Part shown: positions 15,473-22,463 of the stretch, piece after piece
Layout: each line of letters starts with the position of its first letter
Numbering within the stretch: position 1 is the first letter of the stretch
Source: Spirochaetia bacterium
Lineage (GTDB): Bacteria; Spirochaetota; Spirochaetia; Treponematales; Treponemataceae
Direction: 5' to 3'
Assembly: GCA_022768685.1 (NCBI GenBank)
Contig: JALEPQ010000086.1
Span: forward strand, 1-32,856
DNA: 32,856 nucleotides
Program-made: the position numbers and the translations under genes
The notes under the pieces: generated by a model
The model's input: only the letters and a program-made list of their open reading frames with translations
The model's database searches: none
What the model was told of the DNA's origin: nothing

Positions 15473-16069
15473 ATGAAAAAATCAAATGCTTTTACATTGT
15501 CCAGACTACTTTATGCTCCAGTTTTCTTTCTGTTGTATTTTATTCCTGTCTGGACTGGGAAATTCGCTGCCCTGTCTTTAATTATTGCTATTCCATTGTT
15601 AATTTTTGCTGAACTTACAGATGCCTTGGACGGGTATTATGCAAGAAAATATAATGAAGTGAGCGATTTTGGGAAAATGTTTGATCCTTTTGCAGATGTA
15701 ATGCTGCATGTCTCATCTTTTCTTTGTTTTATGAAATCTTTTGATCCAGAAAAAGGGTTTGTTCTTCCAGTCTGGATTTTTGTTCTTATTTTTTACAGAG
15801 AATTTGGTCAGAATTTCTTGAGAATGGTAGCTGCTAAAAAAGGTGTGGCAATTGCTGCAAGAAAAGGTGGAAAACTTAAAACAGTTATGTATGTTGCTGC
15901 AGAATTCTACTGTGTTTTCCTTGAATTGCTTGTCAGACTGAACTTTGTTCCTGATTGTATGGGAATCTTAAAATATATTGCAATTGGATTATTCGTAGTT
16001 TGTGTGATTTTAAGCTATGTATCTTTTATAGATTATTTAATACATTTTGGGAAAGTATTGAAACAATAG
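15473..16069 (+). CDS. pgsA: CDP-alcohol phosphatidyltransferase, probable phosphatidylglycerophosphate synthase
   Basis: It transfers a phosphatidyl group from CDP-diacylglycerol to glycerol 3-phosphate in the inner membrane, the first step to phosphatidylglycerol. The family signature DGX2ARX8GX3DX3D is complete in DGYYARKYNEVSDFGKMFDP plus FAD (residues about 50-72). Several hydrophobic segments surround it (LYAPVFFLLYFIPVW, ALSLIIAIPLLIFAEL, FVLPVWIFVLIFY, YIAIGLFVVCVILSYV). The 198-residue length suits PgsA; a phosphatidylserine or other CDP-alcohol enzyme cannot be excluded by motif alone. No Shine-Dalgarno precedes the ATG. It converges with hsp20. Confidence 0.85.
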   Translation: MKKSNAFTLSRLLYAPVFFLLYFIPVWTGKFAALSLIIAIPLLIFAELTDALDGYYARKYNEVSDFGKMFDPFADVMLHVSSFLCFMKSFDPEKGFVLPVWIFVLIFYREFGQNFLRMVAAKKGVAIAARKGGKLKTVMYVAAEFYCVFLELLVRLNFVPDCMGILKYIAIGLFVVCVILSYVSFIDYLIHFGKVLKQ

Positions 16070-16071
16070 AT

Positions 16072-16127
16072 AAAAAAAAGGATGCCCTGCAAGTGGTGTT
16101 ATAGACTATTTATCTTACAGGACATCC
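16072..16127 (-). terminator. Rho-independent terminator of hsp20
   Basis: On the minus strand GGATGTCCTG (16127-16118) pairs with CAGGGCATCC (16089-16080) with one mismatch, followed by eight T residues (16079-16072). It lies in the 87-nt gap between the convergent pgsA and hsp20 genes. Confidence 0.75.
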
Positions 16128-16156
16128 AGAACTCGAAAATTAAAAACAGGGTTTAT

Positions 16157-16564
16157 TTAACAAGCTTCAATTAAAATCTTTTTTGGAGCTTCCTTAGCTT
16201 TTTTCTGCATATATACAGTTAAAACTCCATTTTTGAAGTTTGCACTGATTGAATCTGTATCTACATCTTTTGGAAGAGTAAAACTTCTTTTGAAATTGAA
16301 ATTTTTTCTTTCTTTTAATACGTATTTAGTGTTCTTGTTTTCTTTTTCTGTCTTTTTATCTTCTTTAACAGAAGCAATTGTAAGATTATTATGATCAAGC
16401 TCTATACTTACATCATTTTCATTTCTTCCAGGTAATTCCATTTCCAATGAATAAGAATCATTGTTTTCAATTACATCAACACAAGGGGAACCTGAAGTTC
16501 CTGAAATTGCTGCATCCATTACATTTCCTAAAAGTGAATCTAAAAAGTTTAATTCGTTCATCAT
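16157..16564 (-). CDS. Small heat shock protein, Hsp20/alpha-crystallin family
   Basis: An ATP-independent chaperone that holds unfolding proteins in oligomers. The alpha-crystallin domain runs from about residue 33 (VDVIENNDSYSLEMELPGRN) through LDHNNLTIASVKED and FKRSFTLPKDVD to the hallmark FKNGVLTVYMQKK near 115; the C-terminal ILIEA resembles the IxI oligomerisation tail. The length of 135 residues is normal. The ATG at 16564 (or the next codon) follows AAAGGAG and is preferred to a TTG at 16633, which would add 23 residues read from a GC-rich leader. A -24/-12 sigma-54 promoter lies at 16685-16701 and would give a leader of about 110 nt. Expression therefore probably depends on rpoN and an enhancer-binding activator. 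Confidence 0.92.
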   Translation of the reverse strand: MMNELNFLDSLLGNVMDAAISGTSGSPCVDVIENNDSYSLEMELPGRNENDVSIELDHNNLTIASVKEDKKTEKENKNTKYVLKERKNFNFKRSFTLPKDVDTDSISANFKNGVLTVYMQKKAKEAPKKILIEAC

Positions 16565-16590
16565 AATTTTTATCTCCTTTAAAAACTCCA

Positions 16591-16620
16591 CGTTAGCGGC
16601 GAGCCGGGATGGCGCCTCCT
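16591..16620 (-). promoter_or_regulatory. GC-rich hairpin in the hsp20 leader
   Basis: About 22 of 30 bases are G or C, in strong contrast with the AT-rich surroundings. On the transcript strand GGCGCC-ATCCC-GGC-TC-GCC (16616-16598) can fold as 6 bp with a 2-nt bulge. A perfect AAGGAGG lies at its 5' side, about 45 nt ahead of the real ribosome site. Confidence 0.45.
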
Positions 16621-16684
16621 TAAGCAGGTGCAATCCTGTGTGTATTTATTTTTTTTATAAGCAAAACGCTTACACTATACTTAT

Positions 16685-16701
16685 AGCAATTTTCGTGCCA
16701 A
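16685..16701 (-). promoter_or_regulatory. Sigma-54 (-24/-12) promoter of hsp20
   Basis: The minus strand reads TTGGCACGAAAATTGCT. It has GG, ten bases, then GC, and agrees with TGGCACG-N4-TTGCW at every defined position. Transcription should begin about 12 nt beyond the GC, near 16674. rpoN is encoded at 6928-8337. Confidence 0.85.
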
Positions 16702-16800
16702 GTGGAAAAATTAATTAAAATTTGAATAAAAATAAAAAAAACTTATTAATTTTCATTATTTTATGAAGAAAATAAAATTGTGATGTTGTATATGAGAGTT

Positions 16801-16832
16801 AAAAAAAACTCAATATTTTTGCAAAATTATTG
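16801..16832 (-). terminator. Probable terminator of radA
   Basis: On the minus strand CAATAATTTTGCAAAAATATTG (16832-16811) forms an A/T-rich hairpin with one mismatch, followed by AG and eight T residues. The stem is weak but the T-run is strong. The rest of 16702-16851 is AT-rich with no gene; binding sites for a sigma-54 activator would be expected here but none is certain. Confidence 0.45.
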
Positions 16833-16851
16833 TTTTTTGGGTCAAAATAAC

Positions 16852-18213
16852 TCATTTTGAAAAGACATTTTTGACTAATTGTTTAATATTTTCCACCTTT
16901 ACAGATGATTCTTCTTTTTCAGGACAATAAATAGTTGTAAAGCCTAAATTTTTCCCTGCTTTAATTCTTTGTTTTGCTTTATTAACGGATCTGATTTCTC
17001 CTGCAAGACTTAATTCACCAAAAGCTGCTGTGTTGGAACTGACAGGTAAATCTGTTCTGGCAGAATATAGTGCAACTGCAATTGCTGCATCAATGGAACT
17101 TTCACTTAATTTAATTCCACCTGCAACATTTACGTAAATATCCTGATCGTTAAAAGAAAGACCGCATCTTTTTTCTATAACGGCTGCAATTCGTGCAACA
17201 CGTCCGTTATCAATTTTTTCACTGTATATTCGTGAAACAGATGCTTTTGAAGGAACTGTAAGTGCTTGTATTTCAACTAAAAAAACTCTTGTGCCTTCAA
17301 AAACTGGAGTACAGATTACACCTGCGGGTTGATTTTCACTTCGTTTTGTAAGGAAGAATGAGTTTGGATCATCTAAAGGAATTAATCCTTCTTCTGTCAT
17401 AGAAAAAATACCAATTTCATCAATTGAACCGAATCTATTTTTCTGGGCATGTAAAAATCTTATATCATCATTATTTCGTTCAAAACTTATTACTGTATCT
17501 ACCATGTGTTCAAGAGATTTAGGACCTGCAATTGTACCTTCTTTTGTAACGTGTGCTGTCATTATTAAAATAGAATCTCTTTCTTTTACCCATCCTATAA
17601 ATTCATTTGCACAATATTTTAGCTGATTTACAGTACCTGGAATCATGCCTGCTTCAGCAGAATAAATGGTCTGAATAGAGTCTATTATGACTAAAACAGG
17701 ATTAAGAGAGTCTAATGCATCAAGCGCATCTTCCAGGCGGGAAGTACAAAGGATGCTTATATTGTTGCAGTTCAAGTTTAATCTGTCGGCTCTTTCTTTT
17801 ATCTGTTCGCAGGACTCTTCTCCACTTACATAAAGAACTTTTCCCTTATCATTAATTGTTTTAGCAGTTTGTGCAGCAGTTTGAATCAGTAAGGTTGATT
17901 TTCCAATTCCTGGTTCTCCACCTAATAAAATTGCAGAGCGCTTTGTAGCACCGCCTCCAAGAACCCGGTCAAATTCTTCAATTCCTGTTGATAATCTAAC
18001 ATTTTTCTGTGCTTTTACAGTTGAAAGAGAGACAGGTTTAACTTTCTCTGACTGAATGGAACCACGACCTGCAGGAGATATTTTATTTGAATCAATTATA
18101 ATTTCTTCCAGAGAATTCCATTCCCCGCATTCAGGACAACGTCCAAGCCATCTTGGTTGTGAATATCCACATGAAGAACATTTATACATGATTGAACCAT
18201 TTTTTTTTGCCAT
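16852..18213 (-). CDS. radA: DNA repair protein RadA (Sms)
   Basis: A RecA-like ATPase that promotes branch migration in recombinational repair. Domains in order: zinc finger CSSCGYSQPRWLGRCPECG (about residues 11-29), the ATPase core with Walker A GGEPGIGKSTL (about 90) and a VLVIIDSIQTI Walker B, the RadA-specific HAQKNRFGSIDEIGIF motif (about 255), and a Lon-like C-terminal domain (VNVAGGIKLSESSIDAAIAV). The length of 453 residues is typical. The in-frame ATG at 18237 would add eight residues; AGGAG sits just before the ATG at 18213, which is preferred. It is a single-gene unit upstream of hsp20 on the same strand, separated by a probable terminator. Confidence 0.95.
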   Translation of the reverse strand: MAKKNGSIMYKCSSCGYSQPRWLGRCPECGEWNSLEEIIIDSNKISPAGRGSIQSEKVKPVSLSTVKAQKNVRLSTGIEEFDRVLGGGATKRSAILLGGEPGIGKSTLLIQTAAQTAKTINDKGKVLYVSGEESCEQIKERADRLNLNCNNISILCTSRLEDALDALDSLNPVLVIIDSIQTIYSAEAGMIPGTVNQLKYCANEFIGWVKERDSILIMTAHVTKEGTIAGPKSLEHMVDTVISFERNNDDIRFLHAQKNRFGSIDEIGIFSMTEEGLIPLDDPNSFFLTKRSENQPAGVICTPVFEGTRVFLVEIQALTVPSKASVSRIYSEKIDNGRVARIAAVIEKRCGLSFNDQDIYVNVAGGIKLSESSIDAAIAVALYSARTDLPVSSNTAAFGELSLAGEIRSVNKAKQRIKAGKNLGFTTIYCPEKEESSVKVENIKQLVKNVFSK

Positions 18214-18290
18214 ATAATCTCCTGCTGTTATTATCATATAACAATTATTGAAAATAATTAATTTAAAAGCTCTAATTTTTTAGAAAAATA

Positions 18291-18319
18291 TTGACACACG
18301 TAAATAATGCTGATATATT
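18291..18319 (+). promoter_or_regulatory. Promoter of a candidate small RNA
   Basis: A perfect TTGACA (18291-18296), a 17-nt spacer and TATATT (18314-18319). No gene follows on this strand before the terminator at 18376-18419; the next gene (cysE) is on the other strand. Confidence 0.7.
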
Positions 18320-18324
18320 GATAG

Positions 18325-18419
18325 TCAGCTTGTAAATAAGCTGATAAACTCTCTCCGATGTCCAGAAATGGACGACAAGGTTCCCTTTTAGTGTTACTGG
18401 TTGGGAACCTTGTTTTTTT
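18325..18419 (+). ncRNA. Candidate free-standing structured small RNA, about 95 nt
   Basis: The transcript predicted from the promoter at 18291-18319 begins in or at a hairpin TCAGCTT-GTAAAT-AAGCTGA (18325-18344). It continues with CTCTCC, then a second hairpin GTCC-AGAAAT-GGAC (18360-18373), and ends in a strong terminator. No start codon with a ribosome site is visible within it. It lies between radA and cysE, both on the minus strand, so it is neither a leader nor a 3' end of either. It does not show hallmarks of 4.5S, 6S, tmRNA or RNase P RNA. Class and function are unknown; unpaired CTCTCC (18350-18355) could pair with GGAG-type ribosome sites, which would fit an antisense regulator. Confidence 0.62.
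18376..18419 (+). terminator. Rho-independent terminator of the small RNA
   Basis: CAAGGTTCCC (18376-18385) pairs perfectly with GGGAACCTTG (18403-18412) around a 17-nt loop, followed by seven T residues. The minus strand lacks a T-run on the other side, so it is directional. Confidence 0.85.
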
Positions 18420-18432
18420 AAACATTACATTG

Positions 18433-18458
18433 AAAAAAAAGACTGTCCTTAGACAGCC
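18433..18458 (-). terminator. Rho-independent terminator of cysE
   Basis: On the minus strand GGCTGTC-TAAG-GACAGTC (18458-18441, one G-T pair) is followed by eight T residues (18440-18433). It lies 10 nt after the cysE stop. Confidence 0.8.
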
Positions 18459-18468
18459 TCATGCTTGA

Positions 18469-19332
18469 TTATTCTTGTGTAATTACTGTTTTTTCAGGAA
18501 CCGAATCTGTTACCCAAGTGTTTCCACCAATTATACTTCCTTTGCCGATTGTAGTTTTACCGCCAAGGATAGTGGCATTTGCATAGATTGTAACATCATC
18601 TTCAATTGTTGGATGGCGTTTTTTGTCTTTAAGATTTTTCTTAACGCTTAAAGCACCCAGAGTAACACCCTGATATATTTTTACATTATTTCCAATAATA
18701 CAGGTTTCTCCAATAACAACACCTGTTCCGTGATCAATAAAGAAGGATTCGCCAATTGTTGCTCCAGGATGTATATCAATACCGGTTTTTCCATGCACAT
18801 GTTCACTCATAATTCTAGGAATTAATGGTACCCCGTTTTTGTATAAAAAGTGAGCTATTCTGTATATTAAAATTGCTTCTAATCCTGGATATGAAAGTAT
18901 GACTTCTTCATTGCTGCGGGCTGCAGGATCTCCCATATAAGCTGAAATTGTATCTAGTCTGATTAATCTTCTGATTTCAGGTATTTCTTCAATCAACGCA
19001 ATAGAAGTTTGTTCTGCTAGTTTAAAACAGTGAGATTCCTCAATATTTTCAGTTGTTCCTTTTTTTTGTGCTAATGTAAAAATTAAGGCCTTTTGAATTT
19101 CTCGGGTTAGTTTTGAAACAACACTATTTACTTTCTGTCCTGTCAGATATCTGAGATTATAAGGATTAATTTCTTCATCATATTTAAAACCTGGGAAAAT
19201 AAGTGACTGAAGATCCTGAAGTATTGAAACTACATTTTCTCTGTTAGGGAAATTTTCTTTATCGGTTCTATTTATAAGTCCATAACGGTCATAAGAATCA
19301 AGAATTCCATCAATCAACATATCAATATTCAT
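18469..19332 (-). CDS. cysE: Serine O-acetyltransferase
   Basis: It acetylates serine with acetyl-CoA to O-acetylserine, the carbon skeleton for cysteine. The C-terminal left-handed beta-helix is evident: [20 protein letters not shown] (about residue 180), [55 protein letters not shown], and a closing [13 protein letters not shown]. The helical N-terminal half (about 1-170) is the longer form, seen in many spirochetes and anaerobes, giving 287 residues. It ends in VITQE without the usual longer tail that carries the C-terminal Ile for cysteine synthase docking. The ATG follows AGAGG. A minus-strand TATAAT lies about 20 nt upstream of the start. No other cysteine gene is in the window. Confidence 0.94.
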   Translation of the reverse strand: MNIDMLIDGILDSYDRYGLINRTDKENFPNRENVVSILQDLQSLIFPGFKYDEEINPYNLRYLTGQKVNSVVSKLTREIQKALIFTLAQKKGTTENIEESHCFKLAEQTSIALIEEIPEIRRLIRLDTISAYMGDPAARSNEEVILSYPGLEAILIYRIAHFLYKNGVPLIPRIMSEHVHGKTGIDIHPGATIGESFFIDHGTGVVIGETCIIGNNVKIYQGVTLGALSVKKNLKDKKRHPTIEDDVTIYANATILGGKTTIGKGSIIGGNTWVTDSVPEKTVITQE

Positions 19333-19423
19333 GATTTACCTCTTTTCAACATTATATAAAAAATATAATATGAAATAAATGGGAAAAATTCATAAAAAAA
19401 TATAAATTTCTTTTGTGAATTTA

Positions 19424-19452
19424 TTGACTAAACTTCATTCTTATTTTATATT
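19424..19452 (+). promoter_or_regulatory. Promoter of the tRNA-Thr to rpoC operon
   Basis: TTGACT (19424-19429), a 17-nt spacer and TATATT (19447-19452), with an A/T-rich tract upstream like an UP element. An inverted repeat AAATTCA / TGAATTT (19386-19392 and 19416-19422) borders the -35. Start is predicted near 19459. Confidence 0.7.
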
Positions 19453-19494
19453 CGTATAACGCACGTTTTCTAAGTTTTGTGTTGAATACTGTAT

Positions 19495-19567
19495 GCCCCT
19501 GTAGCTCAGTTGGTAGAGCACCACATCGGTAATGTGGAGGTCTGCAGTTCGATTCTGCACATGGGCT
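19495..19567 (+). tRNA. tRNA-Thr (anticodon GGT)
   Basis: A full cloverleaf of 73 nt: acceptor GCCCCTG / CATGGGC, D stem GCTC/GAGC, anticodon stem CCACA/TGTGG with loop TCGGTAA, T stem TGCAG/CTGCA with loop TTCGATT, discriminator T. CCA is not encoded. Acceptor position 5-68 is a C-T mismatch. It is the first gene of the large ribosomal operon. Confidence 0.95.
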
Positions 19568-19612
19568 GTAAAAAAGAGAACTTTTGGTTAAAAAATAAAC
19601 AGGAGTAAAAAT

Positions 19613-19789
19613 ATGGGAAGTAAGAAAAAGGGTGCTGTAGAAATCATCGCTTTACAGTGTACAGACTGTAAAAGAAAGAATTACACAACTTACAAAAACC
19701 GCAAGAACATTACTGGAAAATTGGAAAAAATGAAGTATTGTCCATTTTGTCGTAAGTCAGTAATGCACAAAGAAACAAAAGCTAAATAA
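19613..19789 (+). CDS. rpmG: 50S ribosomal protein L33
   Basis: A small protein of the large subunit near the E site. The 58-residue product begins MGSKKKGAVEIIALQC and has the zinc-ribbon pairs CTDC (16-19) and CPFC (43-46), so it is the zinc-binding form, with YTTYKNRKN between them as in the family. The start is set by AGGAG at 19601-19605. It sits between the tRNA-Thr and tRNA-Trp genes, so its mRNA must be released by tRNA processing. A tetraloop hairpin AAGTTGT-GAAA-ACAACTT (19805-19822) follows, ahead of the tRNA-Trp. Confidence 0.95.
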   Translation: MGSKKKGAVEIIALQCTDCKRKNYTTYKNRKNITGKLEKMKYCPFCRKSVMHKETKAK

Positions 19790-19831
19790 TTAATTTGATA
19801 TTTTAAGTTGTGAAAACAACTTTGAATATAT

Positions 19832-19904
19832 AGGGCAGTAGTTCAGTTGGTAGAGCAGCGGTCTCCAAAACCGCCTGTCGTGGGTTCAAGTCCTGCCTGC
19901 CCTG
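19832..19904 (+). tRNA. tRNA-Trp (anticodon CCA)
   Basis: 73 nt with a fully paired acceptor AGGGCAG / CTGCCCT, D stem GTTC/GAGC, anticodon stem GCGGT/ACCGC with loop CTCCAAA, T loop TTCAAGT, and discriminator G. CCA is not encoded. The trpT-secE-nusG order is common in bacteria. Confidence 0.96.
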
Positions 19905-19930
19905 ATTTTTTTTATAAAGGAAAATGTATT

Positions 19931-20113
19931 ATGGCAAAAGTATTTCAGTTTTTTAAAGAAAGTAGAGCAGAATTAAAAAAAGTTGTATGGCCTACAAAGG
20001 AAGATGTTTTTTCTTCTATTAAGGTTGTAATTATCTCTACAATTATTATGGCTATAATACTTGGTCTGCTTGATGTAGGTTTCTCAGCATTATTCCGCTT
20101 AATAATGAAATAG
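19931..20113 (+). CDS. secE: Preprotein translocase subunit SecE
   Basis: This small clamp subunit of the SecYEG channel stabilises SecY. The 60-residue protein has the amphipathic FFKESRAELKKVVWPTKEDV signature followed by one membrane helix (IKVVIISTIIMAIILGLLDVG). This is the single-span form usual outside enterobacteria. An upstream in-frame start at 19847 lies inside tRNA-Trp and is rejected; the ATG at 19931 has AAAGG (19916-19920) ahead of it. nusG follows after 9 nt. Confidence 0.94.
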   Translation: MAKVFQFFKESRAELKKVVWPTKEDVFSSIKVVIISTIIMAIILGLLDVGFSALFRLIMK

Positions 20114-20122
20114 GACGAAAAA

Positions 20123-20680
20123 ATGTCTAGAGCTTGGTATATTCTTCAAACTTATACTGGTTACGAAAGTAAAATTGAACGTACAATTAAATCACTTCTT
20201 GATAAGGGTGATTTAGATTCTAATGTAATCTTAGATGTAAAAGTTCCTGTGGAAGAAGTAGTTGAAATCAAAGATGGTAAAAAAAAGACACGTATGAATA
20301 AATTTCTTCCAGGATATATTATGCTGGAAATGGATTTACCAGAGATTGGCTGGAAAAATACTTGTTCTACTTTAAGAAAAATTCAGGGTGCCGGTGGATT
20401 TGTTGGAACTGATCCTAATACTCGCCCTCATCCAATTACAAATGAAGAAGCAAGAAATCTTTTACAGCGCTCAGGTGTAATTAAAGGTGAAAAACCTGTT
20501 TATGTTAAACAGTCATTCAACATCGGTGATACAGTAAAAATTACTGATGGTGCCTTTGCTTCATTTGAAGGTGTTATTAAAGAAATTAGCGTTGAAAAAG
20601 AAAAACTTAGTGTTGAAGTTCAGATTTTTGGACGTGCAACACCAGTTGAAGTTACATTCTTACAGGTTGAAAAAGCTTAG
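20123..20680 (+). CDS. nusG: Transcription termination/antitermination protein NusG
   Basis: It binds the RNA polymerase clamp and links it to Rho or the ribosome. The NGN domain begins at once (RAWYILQTYTGYESKIERTI, then FLPGYIMLEMDL and the TLRKIQGAGGFVG segment), and the C-terminal KOW domain is clear (FNIGDTVKITDGAFASFEGV, residues about 133-180). The length of 185 residues is standard. The start ATG lies 9 nt after secE, with AGGACG as a weak ribosome site. It is followed by 157 nt of structured leader before rplK. Confidence 0.96.
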   Translation: MSRAWYILQTYTGYESKIERTIKSLLDKGDLDSNVILDVKVPVEEVVEIKDGKKKTRMNKFLPGYIMLEMDLPEIGWKNTCSTLRKIQGAGGFVGTDPNTRPHPITNEEARNLLQRSGVIKGEKPVYVKQSFNIGDTVKITDGAFASFEGVIKEISVEKEKLSVEVQIFGRATPVEVTFLQVEKA

Positions 20681-20710
20681 TAAAGGTAACGTTGTTCTAT
20701 GTCAAAATCA

Positions 20711-20796
20711 GGGGTTTATATCCCAAATATAAACCGTTAATCCTGTTTTTGGGAGAGGTGTAGGTCCGTTGGACATAGGCATCTCGTTAGTATGAT
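20711..20796 (+). promoter_or_regulatory. Structured leader of rplK-rplA with a possible internal promoter
   Basis: Two strong RNA stems: GGTTTATAT-CCCAA-ATATAAACC (20713-20735, 9 bp) nested in an outer CAGG/CCTG and followed by five T residues; and a long stem from GAGAGGTGTAGGTCC to GGACATAGGCATCTC (about 20752-20785) with three mismatches and a GTT loop. L1 autoregulates the L11-L1 operon in other bacteria by binding such a leader. TTGGAC (20769-20774), a 16-nt spacer and TATGAT (20791-20796) may form a promoter overlapping it. Confidence 0.5.
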
Positions 20797-20837
20797 ATCT
20801 ATATGATACATACACACCAATATTGGGAGAAACAAAA

Positions 20838-21269
20838 ATGGCTACAAAAAAAGTTACTGCCGTTATCAAGTTACAGTGTCCAGCAGGAGCAGCAACACCA
20901 GCTCCTCCAATTGGACCAGCACTTGGACCTCACGGTGTATCAGCTCCAAAATTTGTTCAGGAATTCAATGATAGAACAAAGACAATGGAAAAAGGTCTTA
21001 TCATTCCTGTTGTAATCACAGTATATCAGGACAAATCTTACACATTCGTTCTTAAGACTCCTCCAGCAGCTGTTCTTATTAAGAAAGCTGTAAAGATCGA
21101 CAAGGGTTCTGCAAATCCTTTACGTGATAAAATTGCTACTTTGTCTAAGAAAGATCTTGAAGAAATCGCAAAAACAAAAATGCCAGATATCAATGCAAAT
21201 GATATTGAAGCAGCTAAGAAAATCATTGCCGGTACTGCACGCAGTATGGGTGTAGAGGTGGAGCAGTAA
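20838..21269 (+). CDS. rplK: 50S ribosomal protein L11
   Basis: It forms the GTPase-associated stalk base with 23S rRNA and binds L10. The 143-residue protein shows the family run [20 protein letters not shown], the Pro-rich N-terminal domain, [10 protein letters not shown], and [16 protein letters not shown] before the RNA-binding C-terminal domain ending MGVEVE. The ATG at 20838 follows GGGAGAAA; a TTG at 20823 is in frame but precedes that site. It is one base from rplA, whose ribosome site lies inside the end of rplK. Confidence 0.97.
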   Translation: MATKKVTAVIKLQCPAGAATPAPPIGPALGPHGVSAPKFVQEFNDRTKTMEKGLIIPVVITVYQDKSYTFVLKTPPAAVLIKKAVKIDKGSANPLRDKIATLSKKDLEEIAKTKMPDINANDIEAAKKIIAGTARSMGVEVEQ

Positions 21270-21270
21270 T

Positions 21271-21948
21271 ATGAAACATGGAAAGAAATATAATGCAGCA
21301 GCTGCAAAATATGATCTTACAAAGAAATATGATGTAAACTCTGCTTGTAAAATGGTTCAGGATATGAAATATGCTGGTTTCGACGAAACTGTTGAAGCTC
21401 ATGTTGCTCTTCGTCTTGAAAAAAATGCTACTGTTCGTGATACATTGGTATTCCCTAATCAGTTCCGTGGCGAAAAGAAAGTATTAGTTTTCTGTAAAGG
21501 TGATAAAGTACAGGAAGCTTTAGATGCTGGTGCAGCTTATGCAGGTGAAGAATACATCGAAAAAGTAAAGGGCGGATGGCTCGAATTTGACGTTGCTGTT
21601 GCTACACCTGATATGATGAAAGATGTAGGTCGTCTTGGTATGGTTCTTGGTCGTAAAGGTTTAATGCCTAACCCAAAAACTGGTACTGTAACACCAAATG
21701 TTGCACAGGCTGTTGCAGAATTGAAAAAAGGTCGTACAGAATTCCGTGCTGATAAAGCTGGTGTTGTACATATCGCTGTTGGTAAATGTTCTATGGATGC
21801 TGATAAGATTGTTGAAAATATCAATACTCTTGTTGCTGAAATTGGACGTAAAAAGCCAGCTGGAACTTCTGCTGGATTTATCCAGTCAGTTTCTGTAAGT
21901 TCATCAATGGGCCCTGGTGTTTGGGTTGATGTTAAGGAAGGTGAATAA
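21271..21948 (+). CDS. rplA: 50S ribosomal protein L1
   Basis: It forms the mobile L1 stalk at the E site and often represses its own operon. The 225-residue protein has EAHVALRLEKNATVRDTLVF, DVAVATPDMMKDVGRLGMVL, GRKGLMPNPKTGTVTP and AVGKCSMDADKIVENINTLV, all family blocks. It begins 1 nt after rplK and its stop overlaps the rplJ start (TAATG), so translation is coupled. Its probable RNA target is the leader at 20711-20785. Confidence 0.97.
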   Translation: MKHGKKYNAAAAKYDLTKKYDVNSACKMVQDMKYAGFDETVEAHVALRLEKNATVRDTLVFPNQFRGEKKVLVFCKGDKVQEALDAGAAYAGEEYIEKVKGGWLEFDVAVATPDMMKDVGRLGMVLGRKGLMPNPKTGTVTPNVAQAVAELKKGRTEFRADKAGVVHIAVGKCSMDADKIVENINTLVAEIGRKKPAGTSAGFIQSVSVSSSMGPGVWVDVKEGE

Positions 21949-22463
21949 TGGCTATTAGAGCAAAGAAAATCCAGCCTGCTAAAGCAGAAGCTATCGAATC
22001 AACAAAAAAAGTTTTTGCTGATTATAATGACTTCATTTTTGCTGATTATCGTGGTTTAACTGTAGAACAGATTACTGCTCTCAGAGATAAACTTCGTGAA
22101 AAAAATGCAACTCTTAAAGTTGTAAAAAATAACTTTGCAAAAATCGCTTTCGATGAAATGAAAGTAGAAAATGTTGCTGACTATCTTAAAGGTCCAACTG
22201 TAATTGCAATGGCAAAAGAAGATGCAAACGAAGTTGCAAAAGTACTGTTTGACTTCAAAAAAGATGCTCCAACTCTTGAAGTAAAAGGTGCAAGTATTTC
22301 TAATGAAATCTATGATGTTGCAAAAATTGAAGCATTCTCAAAGGTTCCAGGAAAGAAGACACTTTACTCTATGCTTATGTCTGCAATGAATGGTCCAGTT
22401 CGCCAGCTTGCTGCTACATTAAAAGCATATGCAGAAAAGAAAGAAGCAGAAGGTGCAAACTAA
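21948..22463 (+). CDS. rplJ: 50S ribosomal protein L10
   Basis: It anchors the L7/L12 dimers on the stalk base. Family blocks: FADYRGLTVEQITALRDKLR, LKVVKNNFAKIAFDEM, LKGPTVIAMAKEDANEVAKV, and the C-terminal L7/L12-binding helix LAATLKAYAEKKEAEGAN. The length of 171 residues is normal. Its start overlaps the rplA stop by one base. Unlike many bacteria, rplL does not follow closely; 214 nt of structured sequence intervene. Confidence 0.95.
   Translation: MAIRAKKIQPAKAEAIESTKKVFADYNDFIFADYRGLTVEQITALRDKLREKNATLKVVKNNFAKIAFDEMKVENVADYLKGPTVIAMAKEDANEVAKVLFDFKKDAPTLEVKGASISNEIYDVAKIEAFSKVPGKKTLYSMLMSAMNGPVRQLAATLKAYAEKKEAEGAN

Noticed and set aside
16565-16633. N-terminal extension of Hsp20 from a TTG
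   Set aside because: It would translate the GC-rich leader and ignores the good AAAGGAG before the ATG at 16564. Kept only as a point to test.
19847-19930. Upstream start for SecE
   Set aside because: It lies inside the tRNA-Trp gene.
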